From NCBI GenBank assembly GCA_900315455.1, contig OMZE01000005.1:1-64000 (forward strand): 64,000 nt of DNA, written 5' to 3'. The stretch is from an uncultured Prevotellaceae bacterium (GTDB lineage Bacteria; Bacteroidota; Bacteroidia; Bacteroidales; Bacteroidaceae). Below, one piece after another: positions 52,589 through 61,293 of the stretch (position 1 is the first letter of the stretch; each line of letters starts with the position of its first letter). The notes below the pieces were generated by a model. That model made no database searches, was not told the origin of the DNA, and saw only the letters and a list, made by a program, of their open reading frames with translations. The position numbers and the translations under genes were made by a program.

Positions 52589-53656
52589 ATGGAAGAGAAT
52601 AAAATCCGCATTGCTATCACCCACGGCGACACCAATGGTATCGGTTACGAGACTATTTTCAAGACTTTCTCCGACCCCACCATGCTTGAGTTGTGCACCC
52701 CCATCATCTACGGCTCTCCAAAGATAGCCGCCTACCACCGCAAGACATTGGGCATTCAAGCCAACTTCAGCATCATCAACAAGGCAGAAGACGCCCACGC
52801 CGACAAACTCAACATGCTCACCTGCTTCGACGACGAGGTGAAGGTGGAACTGGGCTCTCCCACGGCAGCCTCTGCCATGGCCGCCCATAAAGCCCTCACA
52901 CGCGCCTTCGACGATGCCAAAGCAGGTCTTGTCGACGCTGTGGTGACACTGCCCGCAAATGCCATGACGAATTCGGCTGACGATACGACCGGCGACACCC
53001 CACAGGAGAAGCCACAAAGCACGCCGCTGGTGGTGCATGTGAGCGACGAGTTGCGCATCGCCTCTGTCACCGGTGACATGTCACTTGCCGATGCCCTCCG
53101 GTTACTGACCAAGGAACTCATCGTGGAGAAGGCCACCATGCTCCACGATGCCCTGCGTCGCGATTTCCGCCTTTCCAACCCCCGCATCGCCCTGCTTCAG
53201 GTCAACCCACAGTCAGGCACCGAGGAAGAGACACTCCTCAAGCCCGCCATCGACGACCTGCACGCCGCTGGTGTGGGCGCCTTCGGCCCCTACCCTGCCG
53301 ACGCCTTCTTCAGCCAGTTTGAGCATACGAAGTTCGACGCCATCCTCACCATGTATCACGACCAGGCCATGGCCCCCTTCCGCCTGTTGTCGAGAGAGGC
53401 CGACGTGACACTGACTGCCGGTCAGCCCATCGTCGTCACCTCGCCAGGTTTCGGTCCGCAGTATGAGATTGCCGGCAAGGGAACAGCCGATGAGAGTGCC
53501 CTTCGCTACGCCATCTACCTCGCCATCGATGCCGTGCGCCATCGCCGCGACTATGACGCCCCTCTTGCCAATCCCCTGAAGAAACTCTACCACGAGAAAC
53601 GTGACGAGAGCGAGAAGGTGCGTTTCACCATTCCCAAGAAGCACGAGCAGCACTAA
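52589..53656 (+). CDS. pdxA: PdxA-family dehydrogenase homologue with altered active site
   Basis: 355 residues, the right length and overall layout for 4-hydroxythreonine-4-phosphate dehydrogenase: HGDTNGIGYE (13-19), PIIYGSPKIAAYHR, YHDQAMAPF (256-264), AGKGTADESALRYAIYLAID. However the usual GHTE metal-His segment is missing (residues about 130-155 are polar and degenerate), LNPHAGE is VNPQSGTEEE (205-214), and TSPxHGT is TSPGFGPQ. Two of the three metal-binding histidines are therefore absent, and only His257 remains. It may have another substrate or be inactive for pyridoxal phosphate synthesis. The family is sure, the function is not. Confidence 0.85.
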   Translation: MEENKIRIAITHGDTNGIGYETIFKTFSDPTMLELCTPIIYGSPKIAAYHRKTLGIQANFSIINKAEDAHADKLNMLTCFDDEVKVELGSPTAASAMAAHKALTRAFDDAKAGLVDAVVTLPANAMTNSADDTTGDTPQEKPQSTPLVVHVSDELRIASVTGDMSLADALRLLTKELIVEKATMLHDALRRDFRLSNPRIALLQVNPQSGTEEETLLKPAIDDLHAAGVGAFGPYPADAFFSQFEHTKFDAILTMYHDQAMAPFRLLSREADVTLTAGQPIVVTSPGFGPQYEIAGKGTADESALRYAIYLAIDAVRHRRDYDAPLANPLKKLYHEKRDESEKVRFTIPKKHEQH

Positions 53657-53684
53657 AGAAGTTTCGTAAAAAAATCTGCCAAAA

Positions 53685-53717
53685 TTGCAGTTTTCTCAGT
53701 AAAAATATGTAATTTTG
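53685..53717 (+). promoter_or_regulatory. Promoter of the sigma54-type activator gene
   Basis: TAATTTTG (53710-53717) with TTG 22 nt upstream (53685-53687). The ATG follows 7 nt later, so the leader would be 0-4 nt. Confidence 0.55.
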
Positions 53718-53724
53718 TCACCCG

Positions 53725-54942
53725 ATGAAAGCATACAACCTTCAAGACATCAAGCGCAACTACAACATCGTGGGCAACTGCGATGCGCTGAACCGTGCTC
53801 TGAACATCGCCCTGCAGGTGGCCGACACCGACCTGTCGGTACTCATCGAGGGTGAGAGTGGCGTGGGAAAGGAAATCATTCCCCGTCTCATCCACGACCA
53901 TTCCCCCCGCCGGCGCCAGAAATACTTTGCAGTGAACTGCGGAGCCATTCCCGAGGGAACCATCGACAGCGAACTCTTCGGTCATGAGAAAGGCGCGTTC
54001 ACCGATGCCGTGAACGAGAGCAAGGGTTACTTTGGCAATGCCGACAAGGGGACCATCTTCCTCGACGAAGTGGGCGAACTGCCCATTGCCACCCAAGCCC
54101 GCCTGTTGCGCGTGCTCGAGAGCGGCGAATACATCCGTGTGGGCGGTCAGCAGGTGATGAAGACCGATGTACGCGTGGTGGCCGCCACCAACGTGAATAT
54201 CCGCAAGGCTGTCAGCGAGGGCCGTTTCCGCGAAGACCTCTACTACCGTCTGAACACCATCCCTATTCAAATGCCCCCGCTCCGCGAACGCGGCAACGAC
54301 ATCCTGCTGCTCTTCCGCCTGTTTGCCATGCAGATAGCCGAGAAATACCGTCTTCCCCGCATCACGCTCGACGAGGCTGCCCAGCAGCGTATGCTCTCCT
54401 ACAAATGGCCCGGCAACGTGCGTCAACTGAAGAACATCACCGAACAGATGTCGGTGCTCAGTGAGAAGCGCGAGATTGATGCCGAGACCATCCGCCACTT
54501 CATCCCCGACGACGGCAACACCACTCTCCCAGCCACCATCACCCCTGTAGGTGGGAGCCACAGTTACGAGAACGAGCGCGAGGCTGTCTTCAAGATGCTC
54601 CTCGACCTTGGCAACAACGTGAAGGACCTGCGCCGCGAACTCAACGGCCTGCGCAAACTCATCGACGAGAACAACACCATTGCCAGTCAGGGACAGGCCC
54701 TGAGCACACAATATTCCATGCACCTCGAAGCCGAGCGCCATGAGTCGCCCTCCGTGGAAGACGCTGTGGCAGAGGAGATTTCGGAATCCGAGCCCGAGAG
54801 CCTGAACATGAAGGAAGTGGAGAAAAACAAGATACTGAAAGCCCTGGAGCGTAACAACGGCAACCGCAAACTTGCCGCCTTAGCCCTTGGCATGTCCGAC
54901 CGCTCCCTGTACCGCAAACTCAAACAATATGGAATCACCTAA
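53725..54942 (+). CDS. Sigma54-interacting AAA+ transcriptional activator with Fis-type HTH
   Basis: 405 residues. The AAA+ domain starts almost at the N-terminus, with no receiver or sensor domain: Walker A GESGVGKE, NCGAIPEG, ELFGHEKGAFTDA, Walker B GTIFLDEV, RLLRVLE, NVRIVAATN-like segment, FREDLYYRLN, KWPGNVRQL. The sigma54-contact loop is GAFTDA (90-95) instead of GAFTGA. A linker of about 80 residues ends in a Fis-type HTH (NKILKALERNNGNRKLAALALGMSDRSLYRKL). It sits before lptE and secG, a recurrent Bacteroidota order. Its stop overlaps lptE by 14 nt. Confidence 0.92.
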   Translation: MKAYNLQDIKRNYNIVGNCDALNRALNIALQVADTDLSVLIEGESGVGKEIIPRLIHDHSPRRRQKYFAVNCGAIPEGTIDSELFGHEKGAFTDAVNESKGYFGNADKGTIFLDEVGELPIATQARLLRVLESGEYIRVGGQQVMKTDVRVVAATNVNIRKAVSEGRFREDLYYRLNTIPIQMPPLRERGNDILLLFRLFAMQIAEKYRLPRITLDEAAQQRMLSYKWPGNVRQLKNITEQMSVLSEKREIDAETIRHFIPDDGNTTLPATITPVGGSHSYENEREAVFKMLLDLGNNVKDLRRELNGLRKLIDENNTIASQGQALSTQYSMHLEAERHESPSVEDAVAEEISESEPESLNMKEVEKNKILKALERNNGNRKLAALALGMSDRSLYRKLKQYGIT

Positions 54943-55453
54943 GAACAAGGTTGCCGCTGCCGTTGCCATGCTCGCCATCGCCCTTGTGTCGATGGCGTGC
55001 AGTGTGCAGTATAAGTTCAACAGTTCCAGCATCGACTACACCAAGACGAAGACCATCACCATCGCCGATTTCCCCATCCGTTCCAGTTACGTATGGGGAC
55101 CGATGCAGACCATCTTCAACAACCAGTTGAAAGACATCTTCGCCAACCACACCCGTCTGGTGCAGGTGAAGCGCAATGGCGACCTGAAGATAGAAGGCGA
55201 GATTACCCAATACAACCAGCGCAACAAGAGTGTGTCGAGCGAGGGCTACTCTTCGCTTACCGAACTCTCCATGACTGTTGTCGTGCGTTTCACCAACAAC
55301 GTGAACCACGACGAAGACTTCGAGGAAAGTTTCACTGCCACCGCCTCCTACGACAGCCGGCAGTCGCTCAACTCCGTACAGGAAACGCTGGTGACAGAGA
55401 TGGTAGAAGACATTACCGAACAGATATTCAACGCCACTGTGGCCAACTGGTAA
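54929..55453 (+). CDS. lptE: LPS-assembly lipoprotein LptE (Bacteroidota type)
   Basis: 174 residues from the ATG at 54929, overlapping the activator gene by 14 nt. The lipoprotein signal ends SMAC/S. The LptE-type alpha/beta fold is suggested by YKFNSSSIDYTKTKTITIADFPIRSSYV, LEGEITQYN-type and a Ser/Thr-rich strand pattern. LptE plugs LptD at the outer membrane for LPS insertion. The family call rests on layout and synteny, since LptE is poorly conserved. Confidence 0.85.
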   Translation: MESPKNKVAAAVAMLAIALVSMACSVQYKFNSSSIDYTKTKTITIADFPIRSSYVWGPMQTIFNNQLKDIFANHTRLVQVKRNGDLKIEGEITQYNQRNKSVSSEGYSSLTELSMTVVVRFTNNVNHDEDFEESFTATASYDSRQSLNSVQETLVTEMVEDITEQIFNATVANW

Positions 55454-55457
55454 AGTT

Positions 55458-56189
55458 ATGGACCTGAGACAACTCATCGAGCATCCCGAACTGATGAACA
55501 AGGAGACCCTTTACGATCTCCGCTCGCTCATCGCGCAGCATCCCTATTACCAGACAGCACGCCTGCTGATGCTCAAGAACCTGTATCTGCTGCACGACTC
55601 CTCTTTCGACGATGAGTTGCGCCGCGCTGCCATCTACATCACCGACCGCACCAAACTCTTCGACCTGGTGGAAGCCGGGCACTATCAACTGAAGCCCCAG
55701 CCCCACCGTCGCAAGAAGGCGCCTGCCAGTCCGACCGACCGCACGCTTACCCTCATCGACAACTTCCTCAACACGGTTCCCGACGCTCCAGCCCCTCCTA
55801 CCGCCCCGAGGAAGCGTTTGCCCACAGCCACAGACGCCACGGTCGACTACGTGGCATACCTTTTGCGGGAAGAAGAGGGAGACCCGCAGCAAGAAGGCCG
55901 CGAGATGCGTGGCCAAAGCCTCATCGACAAGTTCATCAACGACGAGGGCGGGAAGATGACACTGAAAGACCAGCCCGAATATGCGCCTCCAGCAGAAGAA
56001 CCAGGAAAAAATGCTGAAGAAGGCTATTTTACCGAAACTTTAGCCCGAATTTACGTCAAACAAGGCAGATATTCGAAGGCTTTGGAAATTATTAAGCGAT
56101 TAAATTTGAATTATCCAAAAAAAAGTGCTTACTTTGCAGACCAAATTCGTTTTTTGGAAAAATTGATTACAAACAACAATAAAAAATAA
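55458..56189 (+). CDS. Conserved hypothetical protein between lptE and secG
   Basis: 243 residues, no signal peptide. The N-terminal helices (MDLRQLIEHPELMNKETLYDLRSLIAQHPYYQTARLLMLKNLY) and C-terminal helices (TETLARIYVKQGRYSKALEIIKRLNLNYPKKSAYFADQIRFLEKL) look like TPR-type repeats, joined by a Pro/Arg-rich linker. The 3' end of the gene is AT-richer than the rest. The position between lptE and secG is conserved in Bacteroidota, so an envelope or secretion-related scaffold role is possible. Not recognised further. Confidence 0.85.
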   Translation: MDLRQLIEHPELMNKETLYDLRSLIAQHPYYQTARLLMLKNLYLLHDSSFDDELRRAAIYITDRTKLFDLVEAGHYQLKPQPHRRKKAPASPTDRTLTLIDNFLNTVPDAPAPPTAPRKRLPTATDATVDYVAYLLREEEGDPQQEGREMRGQSLIDKFINDEGGKMTLKDQPEYAPPAEEPGKNAEEGYFTETLARIYVKQGRYSKALEIIKRLNLNYPKKSAYFADQIRFLEKLITNNNKK

Positions 56190-56198
56190 AGGAAAAAG

Positions 56199-56678
56199 AT
56201 GTTTTACTATTTATTCGTAATTCTTATCGTCATCGCCTCGCTGCTGATGATTGGTATAGTACTTATTCAAGAGTCAAAAGGTGGTGGACTGTCGTCGAAC
56301 TTCTCTGCCGGCAACCAACTCGCCGGTGTACGCAAGACTACCGACTTCATCGAGAAAGCCACATGGGGACTTGCCATCGCCATGGTAGTGCTCAGCGTGC
56401 TCTGCGCTTACTTCGCACCCACTGCCATAACTGAGCAAAGCGCCGTTGAGGCCACTACAACCAACCCGTTGACCAACCCTGCCACACAGCAGAACTTCGG
56501 TGTTACCCCACAGGCTGCTGAAGGCCAGGCTGCTGCTCCTGCTGCTGAAGGTCAGGCTGCCCCCGCTCAAGGTCAGGCTACTCCCGCTCAAGGTCAGGCT
56601 ACTCCCGCTCAAGGTCAGGCTGCTCCTGCTGCTGATGCAGCCCCTGCCGCCGCTCCTGCTGCCGATGCTCAGAAATAA
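56199..56678 (+). CDS. secG: Preprotein translocase subunit SecG with Ala/Gln/Pro-rich tail
   Basis: 159 residues. SecG core: two membrane helices around VLIQESKGGGLSSNFSAGNQLAGVRKTTDFIEKATW. SecG supports SecYE during export. The C-terminal about 70 residues are a low-complexity tail (AAEGQAAAP..., PAQGQAT repeats), much longer than in most SecG. The tail is encoded by 21-bp direct repeats and may vary in length. Confidence 0.95.
   Translation: MFYYLFVILIVIASLLMIGIVLIQESKGGGLSSNFSAGNQLAGVRKTTDFIEKATWGLAIAMVVLSVLCAYFAPTAITEQSAVEATTTNPLTNPATQQNFGVTPQAAEGQAAAPAAEGQAAPAQGQATPAQGQATPAQGQAAPAADAAPAAAPAADAQK
56563..56625 (+). repeat. 21-bp in-frame tandem repeat in secG
   Basis: Three copies beginning CCCGCTCAAGGTCAGGCT at 56563, 56584 and 56605, each encoding PAQGQA(T/A). 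In-frame units allow length change without breaking the gene. Confidence 0.85.
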
Positions 56679-56708
56679 AAGGCTACGGATTAAAAAACCG
56701 TCTAAAAA

Positions 56709-56740
56709 TTTGGCGATTAGAATTAATTCGATTATCTTTG
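56709..56740 (+). promoter_or_regulatory. Promoter of tRNA-His
   Basis: TTTG (56709-56712), exactly 20 nt, TATCTTTG (56733-56740), a full consensus match ending 30 nt before the tRNA. Confidence 0.88.
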
Positions 56741-56770
56741 CACCCGCTTTTTAACCAAAAGCGGAACATG

Positions 56771-56844
56771 GTGCCCGTAGTTCAGTTGGTTAGAGCGTCA
56801 GATTGTGGTTCTGAATGTCGGGGGTTCGAGTCCCCCCGGGCACA
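56771..56844 (+). tRNA. tRNA-His (GTG anticodon)
   Basis: Acceptor GTGCCCG pairs with CGGGCAC; D arm GTTC...GAGC; anticodon stem TCAGA/TCTGA with loop TTGTGGT (anticodon GTG); T arm GGGGG-TTCGAGT-CCCCC. CCA is not encoded. A G stands before position 1, but position 73 is A rather than the C usual for bacterial tRNA-His. Confidence 0.97.
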
Positions 56845-56852
56845 CATGAAAT

Positions 56853-56890
56853 CGAAGGTCCTGCAAGCAATTGCAGGGCTTTCGTTTTTT
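56853..56890 (+). terminator. Terminator of tRNA-His
   Basis: A 14-bp imperfect stem (CGAAGGTCCTGCAA / TTGCAGGGCTTTCG) followed by TTTTTT. Confidence 0.85.
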
Positions 56891-56907
56891 ATATAGGTTT
56901 TTGTTTT

Positions 56908-56946
56908 TGTACTCGCTCCACTTACGGAAAGGAAAGGGGAATCAAA
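56908..56946. repeat. Copy of the second short repeat family
   Basis: ACTCGCTCCACTTACGGAAA then GGAAAGGGGAATC, similar to 38347-38385. It lies in the 215-bp gap before the M13 peptidase gene, where nothing else but the -7 box at 57042 is recognised. Confidence 0.5.
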
Positions 56947-57041
56947 GCGACGTATGCACTGCGTATTTACCCTTTTAGGTGATTATGAACAATAAAACAT
57001 AAATTCTACAACACTTTGAACATGGAATCGAGTTTTTTAGT

Positions 57042-57049
57042 TATTTTTG
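57042..57049 (+). promoter_or_regulatory. -7 box of the M13 peptidase gene
   Basis: TATTTTTG matches TAnnTTTG. A TTTG at 57015-57018 is 23 nt upstream, slightly too far. Confidence 0.5.
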
Positions 57050-57105
57050 CAGCCGGAAAACACATTTTGGATAAAAAATTCAAATCAGCATAAGAGTACA
57101 TTGAT

Positions 57106-59133
57106 ATGAGAAAACTTTTCTTATTTGCAGCCTTGGCATTCACGGTTATTTCCGTTAATGCACAGACAACAGGTTCTTCGGGCATTGACCCCAAGAACCT
57201 TGACACCACCGTTCGTCCTGGCGACGACTTCTTCCAGTATGCCGCTGGAGGCTGGATGGCCACCCACCCCCTCGACGACGAACATTCCGAAAACGACGCC
57301 TTCACCGAACTCTACGAGAAGAGCCAGGAAGACATCCGTGCCCTGATTATGGAATATGCCTCCACCCCACAGGAGAAAGGGTCGCTTGGCCAGAAGATAG
57401 GTTCCCTTTACAACCTGATGATGGACAGCGTGCGCCTGAACCGTGAGGGATGGCAGCCCCTGAAGCCCACCCTCGACCGCATCGCAGCCATCAAGGACCG
57501 CCGCGAATACCAACTCGTGACAGCCCAACTCGACCGCCGTGGTGAAAATACGATGATGTATGGCATCGGTATAGGTGCCGACCAGCGCAATGCCGACCAG
57601 AACATCGTAGGGGTGAGTCAGGGCGGTATCGGTCTGGGCACCCGTGACTATTACCTGAACGACGATGAGCAAACCCTCCGTATCCGTGAAGCCTACCAGA
57701 ACATGCTCCACCGCTACTTTGTGATGGCCGGTAACGACGAAGATGCCGCCACCCGCAAGACCGCTGCCGTGATGGCCATAGAGACCCGCATCGCCAAAGC
57801 CAGTTACAGCCGGGTGCAGTTGCGCGACATTGACGCCAACTACCACAAGATGAGTTACAACCAACTGGTATGCGACTTCCCCGGCATCGACTGGGGCAAC
57901 GTCTTTCTCGCCAGCGGTTTCCCTGCCTTCGATGCTGTGGACGTTGGCCAGCCCGAACCCATCCATGAAGTGGAAAAAATACTTGCCGACACCCCACTCG
58001 ACGACCTGAAGGCCTATGCCGAGGCGAAGGTTATCAGCGGTGCTGCCAGCATCCTGAGCGATGATTTCCGTGCTGAGTCATTCAAACTGAGTTCGGTGTT
58101 GAGCGGTGTGCAGCAAGACCGTCCGCGCTGGAAGCGTGCCGTGTCATTGGTGAGCGGCGTGCTGGGTGAGGCCATCGGCAAACTCTATGTGGAGAAGCAT
58201 TTCCCCGAGTCGAGCAAGCAACGTATGCTCCAGTTGGTGCGCAACCTGCAGACCGCCCTCTCGCAGCGAATCGAGGAAGCCACTTGGATGAGTGCCGAGA
58301 CAAAAGCCCAGGCCAAGGACAAACTCGACAACTTCATCGTGAAAATCGGCTATCCCGACAAATGGAAAGACTATGACGGTCTGCAGGTAGACGAGAGCCT
58401 GTCGCTATACGAGAACCTTGCCAATATCTCCGAGTTCATGACAATGGATGTGATACGCCGCAAGGTGAACCAGCCCGTTGACAAGACCGAGTGGCTGATG
58501 ACCCCACAAACCATCAATGCCTACTACAACCCCACCACCAACGAGATTTGCTTCCCCGCAGCCATCCTCCAGCCACCCTTCTTCGACCCCAATGCCGACG
58601 ATGCCGTGAACTATGGTGCCATTGGCGGCGTGATAGGCCATGAGATGAGCCACGGTTTCGACGACCAGGGAAGCCAGTTCGACAAACACGGCAACCAGCA
58701 CAACTGGTGGACAGAGCAAGACAAGAAGAACTACGAGGCACGCACGAAAGTGCTTGAAGAATACTTCAACAAGGTGGAGGCCGTTCCCGGCAAGTACATC
58801 AACGGCAAGCAGACCCTTGGAGAGAACATCGGCGACAACGGTGGTCTGAATATCGCCTTCCGTGCCTTTCAGAATGCCATGAAGCAACAGCCGTTGGGCA
58901 CTGTCGATGGTTTCACACCCGAGCAGCGCTTCTTCCTCTCCTGGGCAAGGGTATGGGCCTGCAATGCCCGTCCGGAGTATGTGGAATACCTCATCACCGT
59001 AGACACCCACTCGCCCAACAAAGCCCGCGTCAATGCTGCCCTTCCCCATATCGATGCCTGGTATGACGCTTTCAAGGTGAAGCGTGGCGACCGTCTTTTT
59101 CTCCCGAAGAAGAAGCGTGCGCAGATTTGGTAA
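57106..59133 (+). CDS. M13-family (neprilysin/PepO-like) zinc metallopeptidase
   Basis: 675 residues, full family length. A signal peptide (1-20, ending VNAQ) means periplasmic or secreted. The zinc site is HEMSH (His512, His516) in VIGHEMSHGFDDQGSQFD, with the downstream ENIGDNGGL supplying the third ligand, and NAYYNPTTNEICFPAAILQ forms the substrate-binding NxY region. It cleaves short peptides on the amino side of hydrophobic residues. No lipobox. Single-gene unit with a strong terminator. Confidence 0.96.
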   Translation: MRKLFLFAALAFTVISVNAQTTGSSGIDPKNLDTTVRPGDDFFQYAAGGWMATHPLDDEHSENDAFTELYEKSQEDIRALIMEYASTPQEKGSLGQKIGSLYNLMMDSVRLNREGWQPLKPTLDRIAAIKDRREYQLVTAQLDRRGENTMMYGIGIGADQRNADQNIVGVSQGGIGLGTRDYYLNDDEQTLRIREAYQNMLHRYFVMAGNDEDAATRKTAAVMAIETRIAKASYSRVQLRDIDANYHKMSYNQLVCDFPGIDWGNVFLASGFPAFDAVDVGQPEPIHEVEKILADTPLDDLKAYAEAKVISGAASILSDDFRAESFKLSSVLSGVQQDRPRWKRAVSLVSGVLGEAIGKLYVEKHFPESSKQRMLQLVRNLQTALSQRIEEATWMSAETKAQAKDKLDNFIVKIGYPDKWKDYDGLQVDESLSLYENLANISEFMTMDVIRRKVNQPVDKTEWLMTPQTINAYYNPTTNEICFPAAILQPPFFDPNADDAVNYGAIGGVIGHEMSHGFDDQGSQFDKHGNQHNWWTEQDKKNYEARTKVLEEYFNKVEAVPGKYINGKQTLGENIGDNGGLNIAFRAFQNAMKQQPLGTVDGFTPEQRFFLSWARVWACNARPEYVEYLITVDTHSPNKARVNAALPHIDAWYDAFKVKRGDRLFLPKKKRAQIW

Positions 59134-59177
59134 CAATCAGTGTTTTCTACACCCTCAAATAAAGAGGGGCACAATAA

Positions 59178-59216
59178 AAAAAATCCCTGATACTCAGCCG
59201 AGTATCAGGGATTTTT
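59178..59216. terminator. Bidirectional terminator
   Basis: A 14-bp perfect stem (AATCCCTGATACTC / GAGTATCAGGGATT), loop AGCC, T-runs on both strands. It separates the M13 gene from the convergent tRNA-Lys. Confidence 0.92.
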
Positions 59217-59236
59217 ATTTCTACGCTTTCTTTTAG

Positions 59237-59309
59237 TGATCCGCTTGGGGCTCGAACCCAAGACCCCAACATTAAAAGTGTTGTGCTCTACCAACTGAGC
59301 TAGCGGATC
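59237..59309 (-). tRNA. tRNA-Lys (TTT anticodon)
   Basis: On the minus strand: acceptor GATCCGC/GCGGATC, D arm GCTC...GAGC, anticodon loop CTTTTAA (TTT), T arm with GGTTCGAGCC, discriminator A. CCA is not encoded. Its promoter is at 59332-59363. Confidence 0.97.
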
Positions 59310-59331
59310 TCCGTTACATTAAAAGCGAGTG

Positions 59332-59363
59332 CAAAGGTAGTATATTTTTCAATAACTGCCAAA
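59332..59363 (-). promoter_or_regulatory. Promoter of tRNA-Lys
   Basis: On the minus strand TTTG (59363-59360), 20 nt, TACCTTTG (59339-59332), a full consensus match. Confidence 0.88.
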
Positions 59364-59419
59364 TTTATTTTCCACTTTTTATAGAAAGATGGTCAAAACC
59401 ACTCCAAAACGGCTTCATT

Positions 59420-60598
59420 TCACTCCTCTTTCATGGCGAGAAGCGCTCTTGGTGAGGACATTTCGGGCGACACGGGACCGTCGGGCAGCGGACTTCCGTC
59501 GTCGACAGGTTCGTCGGGCGGCCCTTCAACCTCTTCTTCCTTGGTGACATATCGCTGGTAATAGGCGATGAGCAACGTGGTAAGCGGCAAGGCGATGATG
59601 AGCCCGACGAAGCCAAGCAACGCACCCCACACCGACAGCGACAACAAGAGGATGGCGGGGTTTAGCCCCATTGCCGACCCCATGATTTTCGGTGTGGTGA
59701 CCATGTCGGTGATGATTTGCACGATGATGAACACGAGCACAGCCATTCCGAAGATGACCCAGAAATTCTGTCCGGTGTCAGCCGCCTTGAGCAAGGCAAG
59801 GAATGCAGTGGGGATGAGCGCAAAAGTATGCAGGTAGGGCACGAGGTCCATGATGCCGATGAGTATTCCCATGCCTATGGCCATGGGGAAATCGATGATG
59901 GTGAATCCGATACAAAACATGATGCCCATGCAGAGCGCCACAAGTCCCTGTCCGCGGATGTAGTTGTTGAGTTCGCGCTCTACGTCGTCCATGAGCGAAA
60001 TCCAGAACGGCCTCGATTTTTTCGGGAAGATTTTCACCCAGTTGTTGGTGAGGTATTCGTAGTCGAGGAGGATGAAGAACATATACAGCAAGGCGATACA
60101 CGACGCCACGATGCTGATGACGATGTTTGCCGTTTTCCCCACGAAGGAGAAGAGCCTTGGCATAGTGATCTTCAGTGTTTCGATGAAGTCGCGGCTTTGG
60201 AAGAACTCCATCACGCGCTCACGGTTCTGGTTGAGCCACTCGTGTATCATGGCAGAGAAGTCGCCTTTTGCCGACTGCTGGTTGAGGTATTTCATCAGCA
60301 CGACCCCCAGTCTTTCGAATTGCTCTATCATGGGAGGAATGATGAAATAGAACACCCCTGCGAGGATGATGGTTACCCCAAGCAGGGTGACGACGATGGC
60401 CAACGGGCGTGTAGGCACATGGAGCCGGTATTGCACAAACTTCACGGCAGGATAGAGCAGGTAGGCCAAGAGCCATCCCACAAAGAATGGCAGGAGCACT
60501 TTTCCCAGCAATTTGAAAAGAAAGAAGATGCCAATGATGACCACTGTGATGATGGTCCACCGTGCGAGTTTGTCGAATGTAATCTTTCCTTCTAACAT
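59420..60598 (-). CDS. AI-2E-family transporter (PF01594)
   Basis: 392 residues with about eight membrane segments. Typical pieces are LPFFVGWLLAYLLYPAVKFVQYR, YFIIPPMIEQFERLG and the conserved core YIRGQGLVALCMGIMFCIGFTIIDFPMAIGMGILIGIMDLVPYL, then GLNPAILLLSLSVWGALLGFVGLIIALPLTTLL. The family includes the AI-2 exporter TqsA and Na+/H+ antiporters, so substrate is open. An acidic Pro-rich C-terminal tail follows. Its start is 34 nt downstream of the tdk stop on the same strand. Confidence 0.93.
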   Translation of the reverse strand: MLEGKITFDKLARWTIITVVIIGIFFLFKLLGKVLLPFFVGWLLAYLLYPAVKFVQYRLHVPTRPLAIVVTLLGVTIILAGVFYFIIPPMIEQFERLGVVLMKYLNQQSAKGDFSAMIHEWLNQNRERVMEFFQSRDFIETLKITMPRLFSFVGKTANIVISIVASCIALLYMFFILLDYEYLTNNWVKIFPKKSRPFWISLMDDVERELNNYIRGQGLVALCMGIMFCIGFTIIDFPMAIGMGILIGIMDLVPYLHTFALIPTAFLALLKAADTGQNFWVIFGMAVLVFIIVQIITDMVTTPKIMGSAMGLNPAILLLSLSVWGALLGFVGLIIALPLTTLLIAYYQRYVTKEEEVEGPPDEPVDDGSPLPDGPVSPEMSSPRALLAMKEE

Positions 60599-60632
60599 AA
60601 ATAATATTCAGGCGAAAACTGTTTCATTTTTC

Positions 60633-61208
60633 TCACCCCTCCACCGCCTTGCGGTAGCATTCGCGGCAGAGCGGTTCGTATTGTGCTTTCTCTCCCAAGA
60701 GCACACGTTTATCGTCGTTTACCAAGCGATGGCTGACGTATGCCAGAGCCCCACATCTCACACAGATGGCATGCACCTTGGTCACCTCGTCGGCGATGGC
60801 ACACAATGCCGGCATCGGACCGAAAGGCTTGCCCCGGAAGTCCATGTCGAGTCCGGCGATGATAACCCTCACCCCCCTGTTGGCCAGTTGGTTGCATACA
60901 TCCACCAGCCCGTCGTCGAGGAATTGCGCCTCATCGATGCCCACCACGTCGATGTCTGACGAGAGCAGCAAGATGGTTCCCGAAGTATCAACAGGAGTGC
61001 TGACGATGGAGTTGCGGTCGTGGCTCACCACCTCCTCGTCAGAGTATCTTGTGTCGATAGCGGGTTTGAAGATTTCCACCCGCTGTTTGGCAAACACAGC
61101 GCGCTTGACACGCCGGATGAGTTCTTCGGTTTTCCCCGAGAACATCGATCCGCACACCACTTCTATTCTTCCGGGCCGGTGCAGTTCCCCAATAGCATTG
61201 TCGGTCAT
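60633..61208 (-). CDS. tdk: Thymidine kinase
   Basis: The ATG at 61208 gives 192 residues; an in-frame codon 13 residues earlier would lie across the promoter -7 box. Seen are the P-loop [20 protein letters not shown], the lasso region [14 protein letters not shown] and zinc-type Cys pairs (CVRCGA, CRECYR). It phosphorylates thymidine with ATP in the salvage pathway. The leader is only about 8 nt. Confidence 0.97.
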   Translation of the reverse strand: MTDNAIGELHRPGRIEVVCGSMFSGKTEELIRRVKRAVFAKQRVEIFKPAIDTRYSDEEVVSHDRNSIVSTPVDTSGTILLLSSDIDVVGIDEAQFLDDGLVDVCNQLANRGVRVIIAGLDMDFRGKPFGPMPALCAIADEVTKVHAICVRCGALAYVSHRLVNDDKRVLLGEKAQYEPLCRECYRKAVEG

Positions 61209-61216
61209 GGTGATTG

Positions 61217-61247
61217 CAAAATTACGAAGATTATGCGAACTAACCAA
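61217..61247 (-). promoter_or_regulatory. Promoter of tdk
   Basis: On the minus strand TTG (61247-61245), 20 nt, TAATTTTG (61224-61217), ending 8 nt before the ATG. Back to back with the rsmI promoter. Confidence 0.7.
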
Positions 61248-61293
61248 CGATAGAGTGCAAAATGTTACTAAAATGTAAAATTGGCGGAATTAT

